Source: a virus | IMG/VR virus record: IMGVR_UViG_3300048838_001034 | Location: 1 to 21,415 of that record | Strand: one strand, 5' to 3' | DNA length: 21,415 bases | Shown here: one piece after another, positions 6,241 to 13,989 of the stretch | Numbering within the stretch: the first letter of the stretch is position 1 | Layout: every line of letters begins with the position of its first letter | Position numbers and translations under genes: made by a program | The notes under the pieces: model-generated | Told to the model about the DNA's origin: nothing | Databases searched by the model: none | The model's input: the letters and a program-made list of their open reading frames with translations, nothing else

Positions 6241-6786
6241 CTATGATCCAATGGTCAGCGTGATTTCAGTATAGATGCCCGCTGGCACCATTTCAAAAAG
6301 CATTTGTTCTAGTTCATATTGCGACTCGAGACCCTTAATTGCCTGAAAAACAATCGTGTCGTCCTCATCGTCAATGATCGTGTCGAATTGATATTCGTTT
6401 TCAACAATGATCCTTGCAATAAAATCATATAAGGCTGTCCCAGCCGCAACAATATCAATGTTTAGTTTGCCAGGAGCGGGCACGGTGAAAGTGACATCAA
6501 CGTCCTCCCCAAAAATGTTTCTGAATACAGTCAAATAAGACTCGAAGCTCCCAGCTAAAAGAAAAGAGTCAAAGATCGTTGCAAATGATTCCCTAAATAT
6601 TTCACGAGGTATTGCATTTGCCAAAGGGGATCGGCCTGTATCATAGAGGAGCTCACCCAAGACAAAAGACGCGTAGGCCCCATCAAAGAATTGATCAAGT
6701 TGGGCTGACAAATTTGTCGCAATTGGATTTCCAGCCGCAAAAAACTTGAGCTCCTGATCGTCACCTTTGAAATATTGTTGTCCCAT
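6241..6786 (-). CDS. Putative baseplate / tail protein next to the J-like protein (gpI position)
   Basis: A 181-aa acidic protein. It starts two bases after the J-like stop codon with a clear SD (GGAGG). The middle contains FRNIFGEDVDVTFTVPAPGK, reminiscent of the C-terminal beta region of baseplate wedge proteins. In P2- and Mu-like phages the gene directly after J encodes gpI (Mu gp48), which links the baseplate to the fibre, and here the fibre gene follows at once. I assign the role from position and do not recognise a sequence family with certainty. Confidence 0.55.
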   Translation of the reverse strand: MGQQYFKGDDQELKFFAAGNPIATNLSAQLDQFFDGAYASFVLGELLYDTGRSPLANAIPREIFRESFATIFDSFLLAGSFESYLTVFRNIFGEDVDVTFTVPAPGKLNIDIVAAGTALYDFIARIIVENEYQFDTIIDDEDDTIVFQAIKGLESQYELEQMLFEMVPAGIYTEITLTIGS

Positions 6787-6787
6787 T

Positions 6788-7975
6788 CTATGCCTCCACT
6801 AATTCAACACGCTCAAGAGCAACCTCGAAAAGATCATCATATTCGGCATCAAAAACCGCTGAGCTATAACTTGCCCCAGGCTCCACGTCGTCGTTGATCA
6901 CGTCTGTCGTATATTCCAAAAGGACCTGAGAGGCCCACGGAGCATCAACAACGGTGAAATATCTCTGAGGCTCGAAATTGCGTCCAAGCCTGTATTTTGC
7001 TGCAATGTTTTCCAAAAGCTTTGACTTGGTATCGTCTGGATTTCCGATCACGACTTGGTTGTTTTCTGAAAGCGTGATTGTCATTTTCAAACCGACCTGA
7101 ATTCTGTTCGGTAGGTTATATTTGAAATCAAATGATTGCCCATTTGAAAGGACAATTGACTCAGACTCAGTGCCTTGAGTGACGGCACCGGCAACGGTGA
7201 TTTCCGAAAGTAGGGTGCAAATGGCCTCTTTTGTTGTGGCATATTCTGCATTGTCGCCCCCCCCTGAAAGTGTAGCACCTGAAACAGTGGCACCGACATT
7301 CGTGTCGTTGTCCGTGTAGGCAAGAGCAATTGAATTGCCAGCCGTGCCCCCAGCAATGGCCATGATTTCAACCTTGGCACCTACCGCGCGGGCCTTAACA
7401 AGTGCCCCAGCGGTCGCATGAGCATTGATTTGTGCCGCCAAACTCGTTGCCGTGGCTGAATTTGATGTCGCTGCTTGGAATGTCCCAGCCCCAGGAGTCG
7501 CGGCCCCAGTCTGAGCCGTGAAAACCGTGGCACCTACTGTGATCGAGTCGTCTGTCCCTGAAACTAAATTTGCATAATTTGTGATCGTCACTAGACCTCT
7601 GGCATGGATACCGTCGTCCGCGTCAACGCATACATGGATCTTGCCAGCATCGGCCTCAAGCATTGGTTTCACGCTTGCAATGTATCCCTCAACCCCAAGC
7701 TTTTCGACGACCCCAGGACTTGTCACGACAGGTCTTGAAATTCGCTCATTCATCAATGTGATGTATTGCTGCAATTTCAAAAATATTTCAGAGGTTTTGA
7801 CCTCATTCTCTTGTAGCCTTTGAGCCAGCGCATAGAAATACTTATAGAAATTTGTCCCAACGAAAGTCTCATAAGTGTATGAGGTGCCGAATTGGGTGTT
7901 GATTTCATTCATTATCGAAATCATGATCGTTTCGATTGTTGCGGGGGTGTAGCCCGCCTCTTGTGAGAATGGCAT
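6788..7975 (-). CDS. Baseplate J-like protein carrying the shared inserted domain
   Basis: This baseplate wedge protein has 395 aa. Residues 1-100 resemble the J N-terminus (PATIETIMISIMNEINTQFG, then a helical ALAQRLQENEVKTSEIF segment). The J body begins around AGKIHVCVDADDG (111-122). It is interrupted at about 127-241 by the beta-rich domain that also occurs in the sheath and a head protein, and then resumes (TTKEAICTLLSEITVAGAVT, and later FKYNLPNRIQVGLKMTI). The C-terminus has IAAKYRLGRNFEPQRYF and VDAPWASQVLLEY, typical of J-family ends. A GAGG sequence precedes the ATG. The gene lies between a small baseplate protein and the gpI-position gene, as in P2/Mu gene order. Confidence 0.78.
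   Translation of the reverse strand: MPFSQEAGYTPATIETIMISIMNEINTQFGTSYTYETFVGTNFYKYFYALAQRLQENEVKTSEIFLKLQQYITLMNERISRPVVTSPGVVEKLGVEGYIASVKPMLEADAGKIHVCVDADDGIHARGLVTITNYANLVSGTDDSITVGATVFTAQTGAATPGAGTFQAATSNSATATSLAAQINAHATAGALVKARAVGAKVEIMAIAGGTAGNSIALAYTDNDTNVGATVSGATLSGGGDNAEYATTKEAICTLLSEITVAGAVTQGTESESIVLSNGQSFDFKYNLPNRIQVGLKMTITLSENNQVVIGNPDDTKSKLLENIAAKYRLGRNFEPQRYFTVVDAPWASQVLLEYTTDVINDDVEPGASYSSAVFDAEYDDLFEVALERVELVEA
7253..7597 (-). repeat. Shared inserted-domain segment, copy in the baseplate J-like gene
   Basis: Encodes residues about 127-241 (begins GLVTITNYANLVSGTDD, ends TLSGGGDN). It matches segments of the sheath (12407-12760) and head-protein (15579-15938) genes in protein and partly in DNA. 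Exact DNA matches: 7290-7323 equals 12450-12483 (34 nt), 7404-7432 equals 15742-15770 (29 nt), and 7416-7438 equals 12576-12598 (23 nt). Confidence 0.9.
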
Positions 7976-7978
7976 TTG

Positions 7979-8293
7979 TTACCTCGCTACCAAACCAGTG
8001 GATGTTTCCTCTGGGCTCAAGTTGAAATTGTACTGACTAAACAACGCCTCAACGGTTTCAACGACCGATGAAACATTGATCCCCCTATTTGCTAAGACCT
8101 CAATCAAATAAGATTTGAAACTCTCATTTTGAAACTTGAAGTCCTCGCTCAAAAAGTACTTAAGATCGATACCAAGGTCTTTGGCATATTCTAAAGCCCC
8201 TAATTGGACTGAAAGGATATTTGCCGCTTTCATGGTCTGGGTGTCTAGGACGCCCATGTCTGTCCCTGTTTCAGCACTCACAATGTCGATCAT
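7979..8293 (-). CDS. Putative small baseplate protein (gp25/XkdS position)
   Basis: A 104-aa protein whose ATG overlaps the preceding stop as ATGA, with AAAGGAG upstream. It contains LEYAKDLGIDLKYFLSEDF followed by a helical segment (NESFKSYLIEVLANRGINVS). This loosely recalls the gp25/XkdS pattern of a G-D core followed by a helix and the RI--V strand. The position immediately before the J-like gene fits that role. The match is weak and the family assignment is uncertain. Confidence 0.45.
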   Translation of the reverse strand: MIDIVSAETGTDMGVLDTQTMKAANILSVQLGALEYAKDLGIDLKYFLSEDFKFQNESFKSYLIEVLANRGINVSSVVETVEALFSQYNFNLSPEETSTGLVAR

Positions 8294-8634
8294 TTCAGGG
8301 CTCCTTTCAGTGTATCCAATTCAGCCTTGATTGAATTCAGTGTAGCAACATCCGTGGCCAATGTGGGAGGGGGAGCCGTCGTTGGTCCAGTCATGCCAGC
8401 ACCTATTGAGGTCAGTGTCGTTGCAATTTGACCAACCGCCGCCGAAAGCTTTTCGATTGTTGTTTTCAAGTCACTCACCGACAAAGTCAGATAGTACGCT
8501 TTGCCATTTTGAATGATCAAAAGCCCATCACTTGCCTGTTTCCCTTCACTTAAGACCTGAGCCTCAGTGATCGTTGCCCCTTCACAAGTGACAATCCCAG
8601 CCGCCGAACACGTTGCATCTAAAATCTTAGACAT
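8290..8634 (-). CDS. Hypothetical baseplate-region protein
   Basis: A 114-aa protein starting at the ATG 8632-8634, which has CGGGGG seven bases upstream. A longer reading frame to 8688 runs inside the preceding gene and has no SD. The N-terminus holds two cysteines (ATCSAAGIVTCEGATI), then IIQNGKAYYLTLSVSDLKTT, a predicted helix with QIATTLTSIGAG, a proline-rich turn (GPTTAPPPTL) and a final helix (LNSIKAELDTLKGALK). No family is named with confidence. The helical ends suggest an oligomeric baseplate component. It overlaps its neighbours by 8 bp and 4 bp. Confidence 0.6.
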   Translation of the reverse strand: MSKILDATCSAAGIVTCEGATITEAQVLSEGKQASDGLLIIQNGKAYYLTLSVSDLKTTIEKLSAAVGQIATTLTSIGAGMTGPTTAPPPTLATDVATLNSIKAELDTLKGALK

Positions 8635-9067
8635 ATTCAACCCCCGAGTAAAGCCAGCTTGCACGAGTGTTGAGATACCAGGCCGCATAGTCCTTCACGC
8701 GCCCCTCATCCGTAAGGGAGCCTGGCAATATTAGTCCAGGCGAAACGAAATAGTTTCCCGCAAGCTTCACCTTGGTTTTTGCAATGATTGTGGCAATTGG
8801 GACAACAAGGTCCAATGTGAAATCATACACTAGACCATTGGCCTCAAATACCTCCCAAGGCTTTCCCTCAAAGGTTTTGATTGCTATAGCCCCCCCAACA
8901 AGAGGTTTTCCAATTAAGGAATAGTCAGGCGCGTTTTGGAGTGTCTCAAATGTATAGTAGTCCTCACGAGGAGCAAGGCTCAGACCTGTCAGGCTCATGA
9001 AATCAGATATTTCACCGACTTTGCTTTCACGAAATATGAAAAAGCCATGCTTGCACTGAATTCTCAA
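8627..9067 (-). CDS. Hypothetical baseplate-region protein
   Basis: A 146-aa protein beginning MRIQCKHGFFIFRESKVGEI and ending with ASWLYSGVEYV. It is rich in beta-type residues, as expected of a baseplate or hub protein, but no family is recognised. Translation starts at TTG 9065-9067, which overlaps the preceding stop (TTGA) and is preceded by GAGGAGG, so a non-ATG start is well supported. It lies in the block of small genes between the tape measure and the J-like protein, where hub and spike proteins are encoded in other myoviruses. Confidence 0.6.
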   Translation of the reverse strand: MRIQCKHGFFIFRESKVGEISDFMSLTGLSLAPREDYYTFETLQNAPDYSLIGKPLVGGAIAIKTFEGKPWEVFEANGLVYDFTLDLVVPIATIIAKTKVKLAGNYFVSPGLILPGSLTDEGRVKDYAAWYLNTRASWLYSGVEYV

Positions 9068-9330
9068 GACTCCTCCTCAAGGGGGAGACCCAAAAAGACA
9101 TCATTTGCCTGATCGATATAAACAGCGTGATCCTCAAACTCGAAAGGATTTTTTTCCCCAAGGTTGAGCATGAGCATGATACCCTCATAAGTGATCGAGA
9201 CACCATTTCCTTTTGTTGCAAGGATTGTCTTTTCACCGACCCCATCAAAATCTAAAATGTACTCAACGGACACAAGTCCAAGAGCCTCAAAGTCTGTCAG
9301 GTTGAATATTTTAAACCAGTTATATTGCAT
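9064..9330 (-). CDS. Small hypothetical baseplate-region protein
   Basis: An 88-aa acidic protein (MQYNWFKIFNLTDFEALGLV at the start, ending LPLEEES). It has AGGAGG at SD distance and overlaps the next gene by four bases. It contains mainly beta-strand-like segments (VSVEYILDFDGVGEKTIL, GVSITYEGIMLMLN). No homologue is recognised. Context suggests a hub or baseplate component. Confidence 0.6.
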   Translation of the reverse strand: MQYNWFKIFNLTDFEALGLVSVEYILDFDGVGEKTILATKGNGVSITYEGIMLMLNLGEKNPFEFEDHAVYIDQANDVFLGLPLEEES

Positions 9331-9333
9331 ATA

Positions 9334-9885
9334 TTAGCCTCCTGGTAGGGTGCCGATAACACCTGGCACTGACGGTATTCCCGCCGCTTTTTGAGGTTGT
9401 TTTTGGCCCCTAGACAATTCAATTTTGATTGTCAGGAGCTCATTGGATGCATTTTGATTGACCGAATATGAATGAAGCACACCTCGAAAAACAGTCGTTG
9501 CACCATGCAAATAGGTGATTGCGTATTCTTTTGAGGTCACTTTTTCATAGAGCAAATCAATCATTGCTGACAAAAGAGTCAGACCAAGTGAATTCTTTTT
9601 CGCTACCAAGTTAATTGAAACTACCGACCCAATGGCCTTTTGATTGACCTCAGGGGTTGACCCATCTGAAAGGCTCTCTGTCTCGGTCTCAATATCCACA
9701 TTTTTGTCCTCCGAATCGATATAGATACCAGTGAGAGTTTCACTCAAATAAATTGGGATGGGGGGTTGAGCAATCACAGTAGGGATTTGGGAAATCACTG
9801 GGATTTTTGAAATGAAGTCTCCAAAGCCAGTATCAGCAAGCTTTGAAAACTGAAATATGATAACAGGATCAATTCCTCCCAGCAT
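9334..9885 (-). CDS. Putative baseplate hub / distal tail protein
   Basis: A 183-aa protein starting at the ATG 9883-9885, which has the best SD in the region (AAGGAGG six bases upstream). The frame also stays open for 15 codons upstream inside the tape measure gene but has no SD there. Residues about 50-160 are beta-rich (TLTGIYIDSEDKNVDIETET, IGSVVSINLVAKKNS, ATTVFRGVLHSYSVNQNAS), recalling proteins that bridge tail tube and baseplate. The C-terminus is Q/K/P/G-rich and probably flexible. The role is inferred from its place directly after the tape measure gene. Confidence 0.55.
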   Translation of the reverse strand: MLGGIDPVIIFQFSKLADTGFGDFISKIPVISQIPTVIAQPPIPIYLSETLTGIYIDSEDKNVDIETETESLSDGSTPEVNQKAIGSVVSINLVAKKNSLGLTLLSAMIDLLYEKVTSKEYAITYLHGATTVFRGVLHSYSVNQNASNELLTIKIELSRGQKQPQKAAGIPSVPGVIGTLPGG

Positions 9886-9886
9886 G

Positions 9887-10882
9887 CTATTCCTCCTTGC
9901 CGCCAAACCAGCCTTTGACTCCCCTGACAATTGGGGACTTCATGAGCCTGTCAATTGCAGCGGATACTTTGTCAACGAATGGTGTTAATTTGTTGATGAG
10001 GTTTCCAAGTAGTCCAATGCCATTCTCGACCAACATCATGATTTTGTCCACGCTTGTCGATATGGCTTGCAAGTCTTGATATGATCTAATGCGGGCATTC
10101 TCACGCTCAAGAGCGACCCTTTCGGCCTTGTCCCTTGCCCTGATCATTCCCTCATTGATAACCCCTCCCTTTGTCAGGAGGTCTTTGAATTCACGGCCCG
10201 CGCCCAATGCGTCCTGTAGGTCAGCAAGAGCCGCCGTCCCCTCAATTGACTTAGTAGCCTTAGCCGATGTCACCTTGTCAATGCCGGTGATCTTAGCAAG
10301 CTTTGCAAAGCCAGCCTCACCTTGCTGTAGGAAATCAGCCATCTTGAGGATTTGTTTTTCCCCAAATACTTGTTGTTGAATGAGGACTTGTTGGTTTCGA
10401 TCCATTTTTTGCAATTGATTGATGAAACTGAAAAAGGCCTCAGCCGTGTCCTCTTGGGAAATGTAGTTTTTGACAGCACTATTTGCTGGGTTGTTGGGGT
10501 CTATTTTTGCTTGAGCGACAGCCCCTTGAAACTTGTTGATCAGGGTGAAAAGGTTGTCCTGATCAAGGCCGGTTGCCTTTGCAAGCGTCACGAGTTTTGA
10601 AAGCTTGCCTGTAGTCGTATTGAATTGAGCGGCATTTGTGGCCAAGTCGTCGGATGTCTTAAGTGTCCGATCAATAGCCTCTTGCACTTCTTTGAGGGGA
10701 TTCAAAAGCTTGTCGATTAGACCCAAAGCAATACCCGCGATGCCTCCCCCTTTGAGTACATTCGTGAGACCTTTTCCAAAGCTTTTTGCAAGCCTTGTGA
10801 AACGACCTTGCAAGGCCTTTTCCATTGACTGCAAATCTTTGTTATCAAGTTTTGGGATGATTTTTAAAACTTCACTAAACAC
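9887..10882 (-). CDS. Tail tape measure protein (very short)
   Basis: This protein sets tail length. It starts at GTG 10880-10882 with CAGGGGG six bases upstream, giving 331 aa. A longer frame to 10936 is read inside the chaperone extension and is unlikely to be used. Features: a helical N-terminus, a glycine/hydrophobic segment (GGGIAGIALGLIDKLLNPLK), long alpha-helical Q/K-rich stretches (LQKMDRNQQVLIQQQVFGEK), and a C-terminal amphipathic region ending GVKGWFGGKEE. With about 0.15 nm of tail per residue this predicts a tail of roughly 50 nm. The start overlaps the end of the frameshifted chaperone by 8 bp, the usual arrangement. Confidence 0.8.
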   Translation of the reverse strand: MFSEVLKIIPKLDNKDLQSMEKALQGRFTRLAKSFGKGLTNVLKGGGIAGIALGLIDKLLNPLKEVQEAIDRTLKTSDDLATNAAQFNTTTGKLSKLVTLAKATGLDQDNLFTLINKFQGAVAQAKIDPNNPANSAVKNYISQEDTAEAFFSFINQLQKMDRNQQVLIQQQVFGEKQILKMADFLQQGEAGFAKLAKITGIDKVTSAKATKSIEGTAALADLQDALGAGREFKDLLTKGGVINEGMIRARDKAERVALERENARIRSYQDLQAISTSVDKIMMLVENGIGLLGNLINKLTPFVDKVSAAIDRLMKSPIVRGVKGWFGGKEE

Positions 10883-11000
10883 GCAAAACCCCCTGAGAAG
10901 GATACAGTGCATCATAAAAGGCCATGTTGATAGCATCTTTTAAGAGCATGTCAGGATGTTTTGCTAAGACTCCCCTAATATCAACTGACCAATTTCCTAG
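10875..11000 (-). CDS. -1 frameshift extension of the tail assembly chaperone (gpGT-like)
   Basis: After slippage at 11000-11006 the -1 frame reads 41 codons (begins LGNWSVDIRGVLAKHPDMLL, ends DALYPSQGVLRV) and stops at TAG 10875-10877. There is no good independent start for this frame. It fills the whole gap between the short chaperone and the tape measure start, and its stop overlaps the tape measure GTG region by 8 bp. The fused product would be about 165 aa. Gene order, slippery site, open frame and overlap all agree with the conserved chaperone frameshift known in tailed phages. Confidence 0.82.
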   Translation of the reverse strand, partial: LGNWSVDIRGVLAKHPDMLLKDAINMAFYDALYPSQGVLRV

Positions 11001-11371
11001 TTTTTTTTTTCAGCCGATGTCAAAAAATTGATTTCCATTGCTGCAATTTCCTGGACTACGGCATCCAAAATTTCAATGAATTCCTTAGGCGAAAGCTTGG
11101 CCGTGTTTTCCTGAGTGAAAGGCACTCCATTGGTATCCGCTGCAAATTTCATCAAAGAATTGATTTCATCACGCTCAAGAGTCACTACCAAGACAGCCTC
11201 ACGGACGATCTTTTTTCGATCGGCGACAGGCATTTCCTCAATCATTGAAAGGAATTCCTCAAGACTTTTTCCCATGTACGTGGGGAGCATCTTAAGTCCG
11301 ATCAAAAGCTTGATGTATGATTGCAAGGCCCAATATGAGTCAAGGCCTCTAATGGGCAAAACCTTCATCAT
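10997..11371 (-). CDS. Tail assembly chaperone, short form (gpG-like)
   Basis: A 124-aa helical protein encoded between tail tube and tape measure, where double-stranded DNA tailed phages keep their tail assembly chaperones. It ends ...TSAEKKN, where the last codons are GAA AAA AAA AAC TAG. The A-run forms a canonical -1 slippery heptamer (A AAA AAC, 11000-11006) right before the stop. Ribosomes that slip continue into a 41-residue extension. The start ATG overlaps the tube stop codon (ATGA), with GAGG upstream. The short and long forms are expected to be made in a fixed ratio and to bind the tape measure during tail assembly. Confidence 0.8.
   Translation of the reverse strand: MMKVLPIRGLDSYWALQSYIKLLIGLKMLPTYMGKSLEEFLSMIEEMPVADRKKIVREAVLVVTLERDEINSLMKFAADTNGVPFTQENTAKLSPKEFIEILDAVVQEIAAMEINFLTSAEKKN
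11000..11006 (-). promoter_or_regulatory. Programmed -1 frameshift slippery site
   Basis: On the minus strand the bases read A AAA AAC within a run of ten A (11001-11010), followed directly by the zero-frame stop TAG (10997-10999). Both tRNAs can re-pair in the -1 frame. I did not identify a definite downstream stem or upstream stimulatory SD. Confidence 0.8.
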
Positions 11372-11787
11372 GATTTGTGGACCTCAGATGAATCGAATGT
11401 TTCAAACTCAAGGCTCACATTCATGCTTTCGGCTGTCTCGTCGAGAGTCAATTGCTGAGGCTTATTTGAAAGCACGGCATTTTTAGCCATCTTTGATGAG
11501 CCATCTGTCCGATCAATGCAATAACACTCAAGTCGTGTCTGGTCTTCATAGGCACTGTCGAGCACCGATTTCAAGGCCGCGCTCATGTTAAGAATTGGAA
11601 TGGTCCAACGCTTTGGATCTTTTAAGCCATCCTTGTAGGCAAGACCAACGCGGTTTTTCGCATTCGCTCCCCTTGTGAGTCTGTTTCGCTCGGGGTCCTC
11701 GATTTGCAATTCAGCAACGTGCTCGAATTCGTAATCAACGCCGCCGATTTTGACACCAAAGTCGCAATTGTAGAGTTTGAAAATCAT
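11368..11787 (-). CDS. Tail tube protein
   Basis: A 139-aa protein that would polymerise into the inner tube under the sheath. It directly follows the sheath gene and has the right size for a tube subunit. Segments include FGVKIGGVDYEFEHVAELQI, then TRGANAKNRVGLAYKDG and KRWTIPILNMSAALKSVLDS, and a final beta strand SMNVSLEFETFDSSE. The pattern of two beta-sheets with a central helix fits the tube fold. Its ATG has GGGGGG at good spacing, and its stop overlaps the chaperone start by four bases. Confidence 0.78.
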   Translation of the reverse strand: MIFKLYNCDFGVKIGGVDYEFEHVAELQIEDPERNRLTRGANAKNRVGLAYKDGLKDPKRWTIPILNMSAALKSVLDSAYEDQTRLECYCIDRTDGSSKMAKNAVLSNKPQQLTLDETAESMNVSLEFETFDSSEVHKS

Positions 11788-11800
11788 TTGTCAGCCCCCC

Positions 11801-13096
11801 TTATAAAGTCTGTCTAATTTCGCCGAAGATCCTCCAAAGGGCTTTCGGCTCAGATACGTTGATATAACCGCTTGCGATGAAATTCTCTTGCTCAAGTTTG
11901 ACCTCGATCACACCGGCCTCAATCCATTGCTTTTCGATGTAGCTTTCGACAACCTTTTGGAGCTCATCCTCAAGTAGTGCCGCCGATTTTTTCGTGTAGT
12001 TTGGTTGATTGCCTGAAATGTAGCTGAGAGCCTTTGATTGCAAGTCGATTTCAAGGTTGCGAATGATGTACGGTGCAACAATAGCTTTGCCGCCGCAAGC
12101 AAATAGAGCAAGACGCTCAGAGAATTCAGAGTCGGAAATCACAAAGCTGATCTTGTCGTCAAAGAGCGCATTGGCTGAGCCAAGAGTCGCCACGTCGTCG
12201 GCAAAAGGCATTGTGATGTATTGTTGATTGAGCCAGCTAAGAGCATTCGACAACATTTTTCCGAAAGCAAAAAACATGTTTTTTGCTTTGTTGGTTGTTG
12301 TTGTATGGAATGCCGCTCGGTTTTCAATTGCAGCTTGATCAGCAAGGAAAGTATCGTCGTCGGATGATACTCCGATAACACCTTTGAAAGCCCCAGCAAA
12401 AAGCCCAGCACCGCCTGAGAGTTTCCCCCCAACAAGGCCAGCAAGCGTAGCACCGACATTCGTGTCGTTGTCCGTGTAGGCAACCGCGATGTCGTTTCCG
12501 GCCCATCCTGATTCGATTGCTGTGATTGTGACTACAGCCCCAACCGCTACAGCCTCAACCAATTCACTTGCCGTGGCATGAGCATTGATTTGTGCCGCAA
12601 GGCTTGCCGCCGCCGTTGCATTGTCGGTTGCCGCTTGAAATGTGGCATCCCCTGGGGTTGCCGCTCCCGCTTGAGCAACAAAGCTGACACCCGCTACAGC
12701 GACAACATCGTCGTCGCCTGAGACAAGTGCCGAATAGTCGGTGATCGTGACAGTGCCATCCGCTTGAGCGACAGTGATGTCCTCATCGGCAAAGTCAGAT
12801 GAAATTAGTAGAGTGAAAAAATCAGACTCGTGCCCCTCAAGAGCCGCCTCAAGATCGAGGTCGTCCATTGGTAGGATGTAGACTCTATTCATTCCCGCAT
12901 TGAATAGTTGTTGAGCCTCAGCGTTGTCAGTCAAAGCCGCAACCTGGGCCATCGAAGTGCAAAGAGTAATCACTCCTGTTTGAACCCCTCCCTTCGGGCT
13001 CACAACAACACAAGCCTGTTTCAAAAAGGCTGTACTTGCGGCGGGGGTCGGGTTGATTGCGGTTATCGGGAAAAAATAATCTAAAAGAATATTCAT
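11801..13096 (-). CDS. Tail sheath protein carrying the shared inserted domain
   Basis: The contractile sheath, 431 aa, establishes the myovirus type. The N-terminal part (ACVVVSPKGGVQTGVITLCT, then MNRVYILPMDDLDLEAALEG and FFTLLISSDF) and the C-terminal part (ALFACGGKAIVAPYIIRNLE, KALSYISGNQPNYTKKSAAL, and the final NVSEPKALWRIFGEIRQTL) follow the sheath pattern. Residues about 113-230 form a beta-rich domain found also in the baseplate J-like and a head protein. The host sequence resumes with FKGVIGVSSDDDTFLADQAA. Sheaths of other myoviruses carry surface domains in this part of the fold, so exposure on the outside of the tail is likely. SD is GAGGAG. Confidence 0.83.
   Translation of the reverse strand: MNILLDYFFPITAINPTPAASTAFLKQACVVVSPKGGVQTGVITLCTSMAQVAALTDNAEAQQLFNAGMNRVYILPMDDLDLEAALEGHESDFFTLLISSDFADEDITVAQADGTVTITDYSALVSGDDDVVAVAGVSFVAQAGAATPGDATFQAATDNATAAASLAAQINAHATASELVEAVAVGAVVTITAIESGWAGNDIAVAYTDNDTNVGATLAGLVGGKLSGGAGLFAGAFKGVIGVSSDDDTFLADQAAIENRAAFHTTTTNKAKNMFFAFGKMLSNALSWLNQQYITMPFADDVATLGSANALFDDKISFVISDSEFSERLALFACGGKAIVAPYIIRNLEIDLQSKALSYISGNQPNYTKKSAALLEDELQKVVESYIEKQWIEAGVIEVKLEQENFIASGYINVSEPKALWRIFGEIRQTL
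12407..12760 (-). repeat. Shared inserted-domain segment, copy in the sheath gene
   Basis: Encodes sheath residues about 113-230 (begins DGTVTITDYSALVSG, ends GGKLSGGA). It has a 34-nt exact match with the J-like gene copy (12450-12483 with 7290-7323) and a 23-nt match (12576-12598 with 7416-7438). The protein alignment covers the full domain. Confidence 0.9.
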
Positions 13097-13100
13097 GGTT

Positions 13101-13496
13101 TCACTCCTCGCTGAATTCTATACTTGTTATGCTACCCGTTTCAGGATCATATTGGCCATCAAAAAAGTAAATGAAGGAAAAACCGCGCTGGACCTTGTCC
13201 CTGTATCGGCGGGAATTAACCTCAAAATCCAAAAAGAAAAGATCCTTTGTGTCCTCTAGGTCAGCCTCGGCAATCTTTTTCGAGAAAAACCCAAATGGGA
13301 GTTTTCCAGACGTGCTGAAAAGGACCACATTTCCCGAAACCATAGCTTTGACTCGACCGTCTTTGATTGCATTTCGGGCACTTTCAACCTCAACGAAAAG
13401 GCACTCTTGCTCACCGCTTTCGCCTGGCTCATCATAGGTGACTTTTTTCACCCCAAAAATCTTTTGAAATTTGTCTGAGAGTAGTTTTTCAAACAC
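13101..13496 (-). CDS. Putative tail completion / terminator protein
   Basis: A 131-aa protein located between the gp10-like neck gene and the sheath, where tail terminator proteins are encoded. Segments such as LFVEVESARNAIKDGRVKAM and YRDKVQRGFSFIYFFDGQYD alternate strands and helices in a way compatible with the terminator fold, but no certain family match is made. The start is GTG 13494-13496 with GAGGG upstream. It overlaps the preceding gene by 8 bp. Confidence 0.5.
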   Translation of the reverse strand: MFEKLLSDKFQKIFGVKKVTYDEPGESGEQECLFVEVESARNAIKDGRVKAMVSGNVVLFSTSGKLPFGFFSKKIAEADLEDTKDLFFLDFEVNSRRYRDKVQRGFSFIYFFDGQYDPETGSITSIEFSEE

Positions 13497-13989
13497 GTTT
13501 CACCCTCGCTTTAATTGCTTTAAACATTTGTCCAGTGTCGAAAAGGTGACGATCAAACCCCTTGTCGTCCGCTGTATTGGCACTATTGCCCCCATACTCT
13601 TGTTGCAAGATTGGATTTCGGACAATTGCTTGCAACAAATTCTCAACCCGCTTGATGCTAATGCCTGGCTTTTTCGTGACAAGCTGCAAAAAGTATCTTG
13701 TGAATTTCATGATTTGAGAGTTTTGCTCTTGGAAAGGCCTTAACAAAAGATTGATGTTTAGACGTTTCATGTTTTCAACAAGGATTTCCCCTGTCGTCAA
13801 AGGGCCTTGCTCTCTTGATGTCCTACGGATTGGGCCCCCAGCATACGACCTTAAGTCGGGCTGATCGAATCGACCTTGGACAATTGGATCACGGTGAGGC
13901 TTGTCCTCAAGGACACCGACCTCAAACTCATAGCTACCTATTCGGTGCTGTAGTTTCCTTGACCATGATTTGCCGAGCTCTACTTTCAT
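13489..13989 (-). CDS. Head-tail joining / virion morphogenesis protein (HK97 gp10 / Mu gpG-like)
   Basis: A 166-aa protein probably needed to join head and tail. The C-terminal GFDRHLFDTGQMFKAIKARV (about 144-163) is the family signature, in which a DTG turn is followed by a short helix and strand. A polar loop with SREQGPLTTG is in the middle. The ATG overlaps the preceding stop (ATGA) with GGGGAG upstream. The neighbours are a small connector-like protein and a putative tail terminator, which is the usual neck cluster. Confidence 0.72.
   Translation of the reverse strand: MKVELGKSWSRKLQHRIGSYEFEVGVLEDKPHRDPIVQGRFDQPDLRSYAGGPIRRTSREQGPLTTGEILVENMKRLNINLLLRPFQEQNSQIMKFTRYFLQLVTKKPGISIKRVENLLQAIVRNPILQQEYGGNSANTADDKGFDRHLFDTGQMFKAIKARVKRV

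Noticed and set aside
7087-7380. Minus-strand alternative frame inside the inserted domain (also at 12139-12483)
   Set aside because: Both share words such as MSVLRL-type fragments only because the inserted domain DNA is repeated; the main frame is clearly the coding one.
9886-9930. Upstream start of the hub-like gene at 9930
   Set aside because: It would overlap the tape measure by 44 bp without an SD, while the ATG at 9885 has AAGGAGG at ideal spacing.
10883-10936. Upstream extension of the tape measure to an ATG at 10936
   Set aside because: The extension lies inside the chaperone frameshift frame and has no SD, whereas GTG at 10882 has a strong one.
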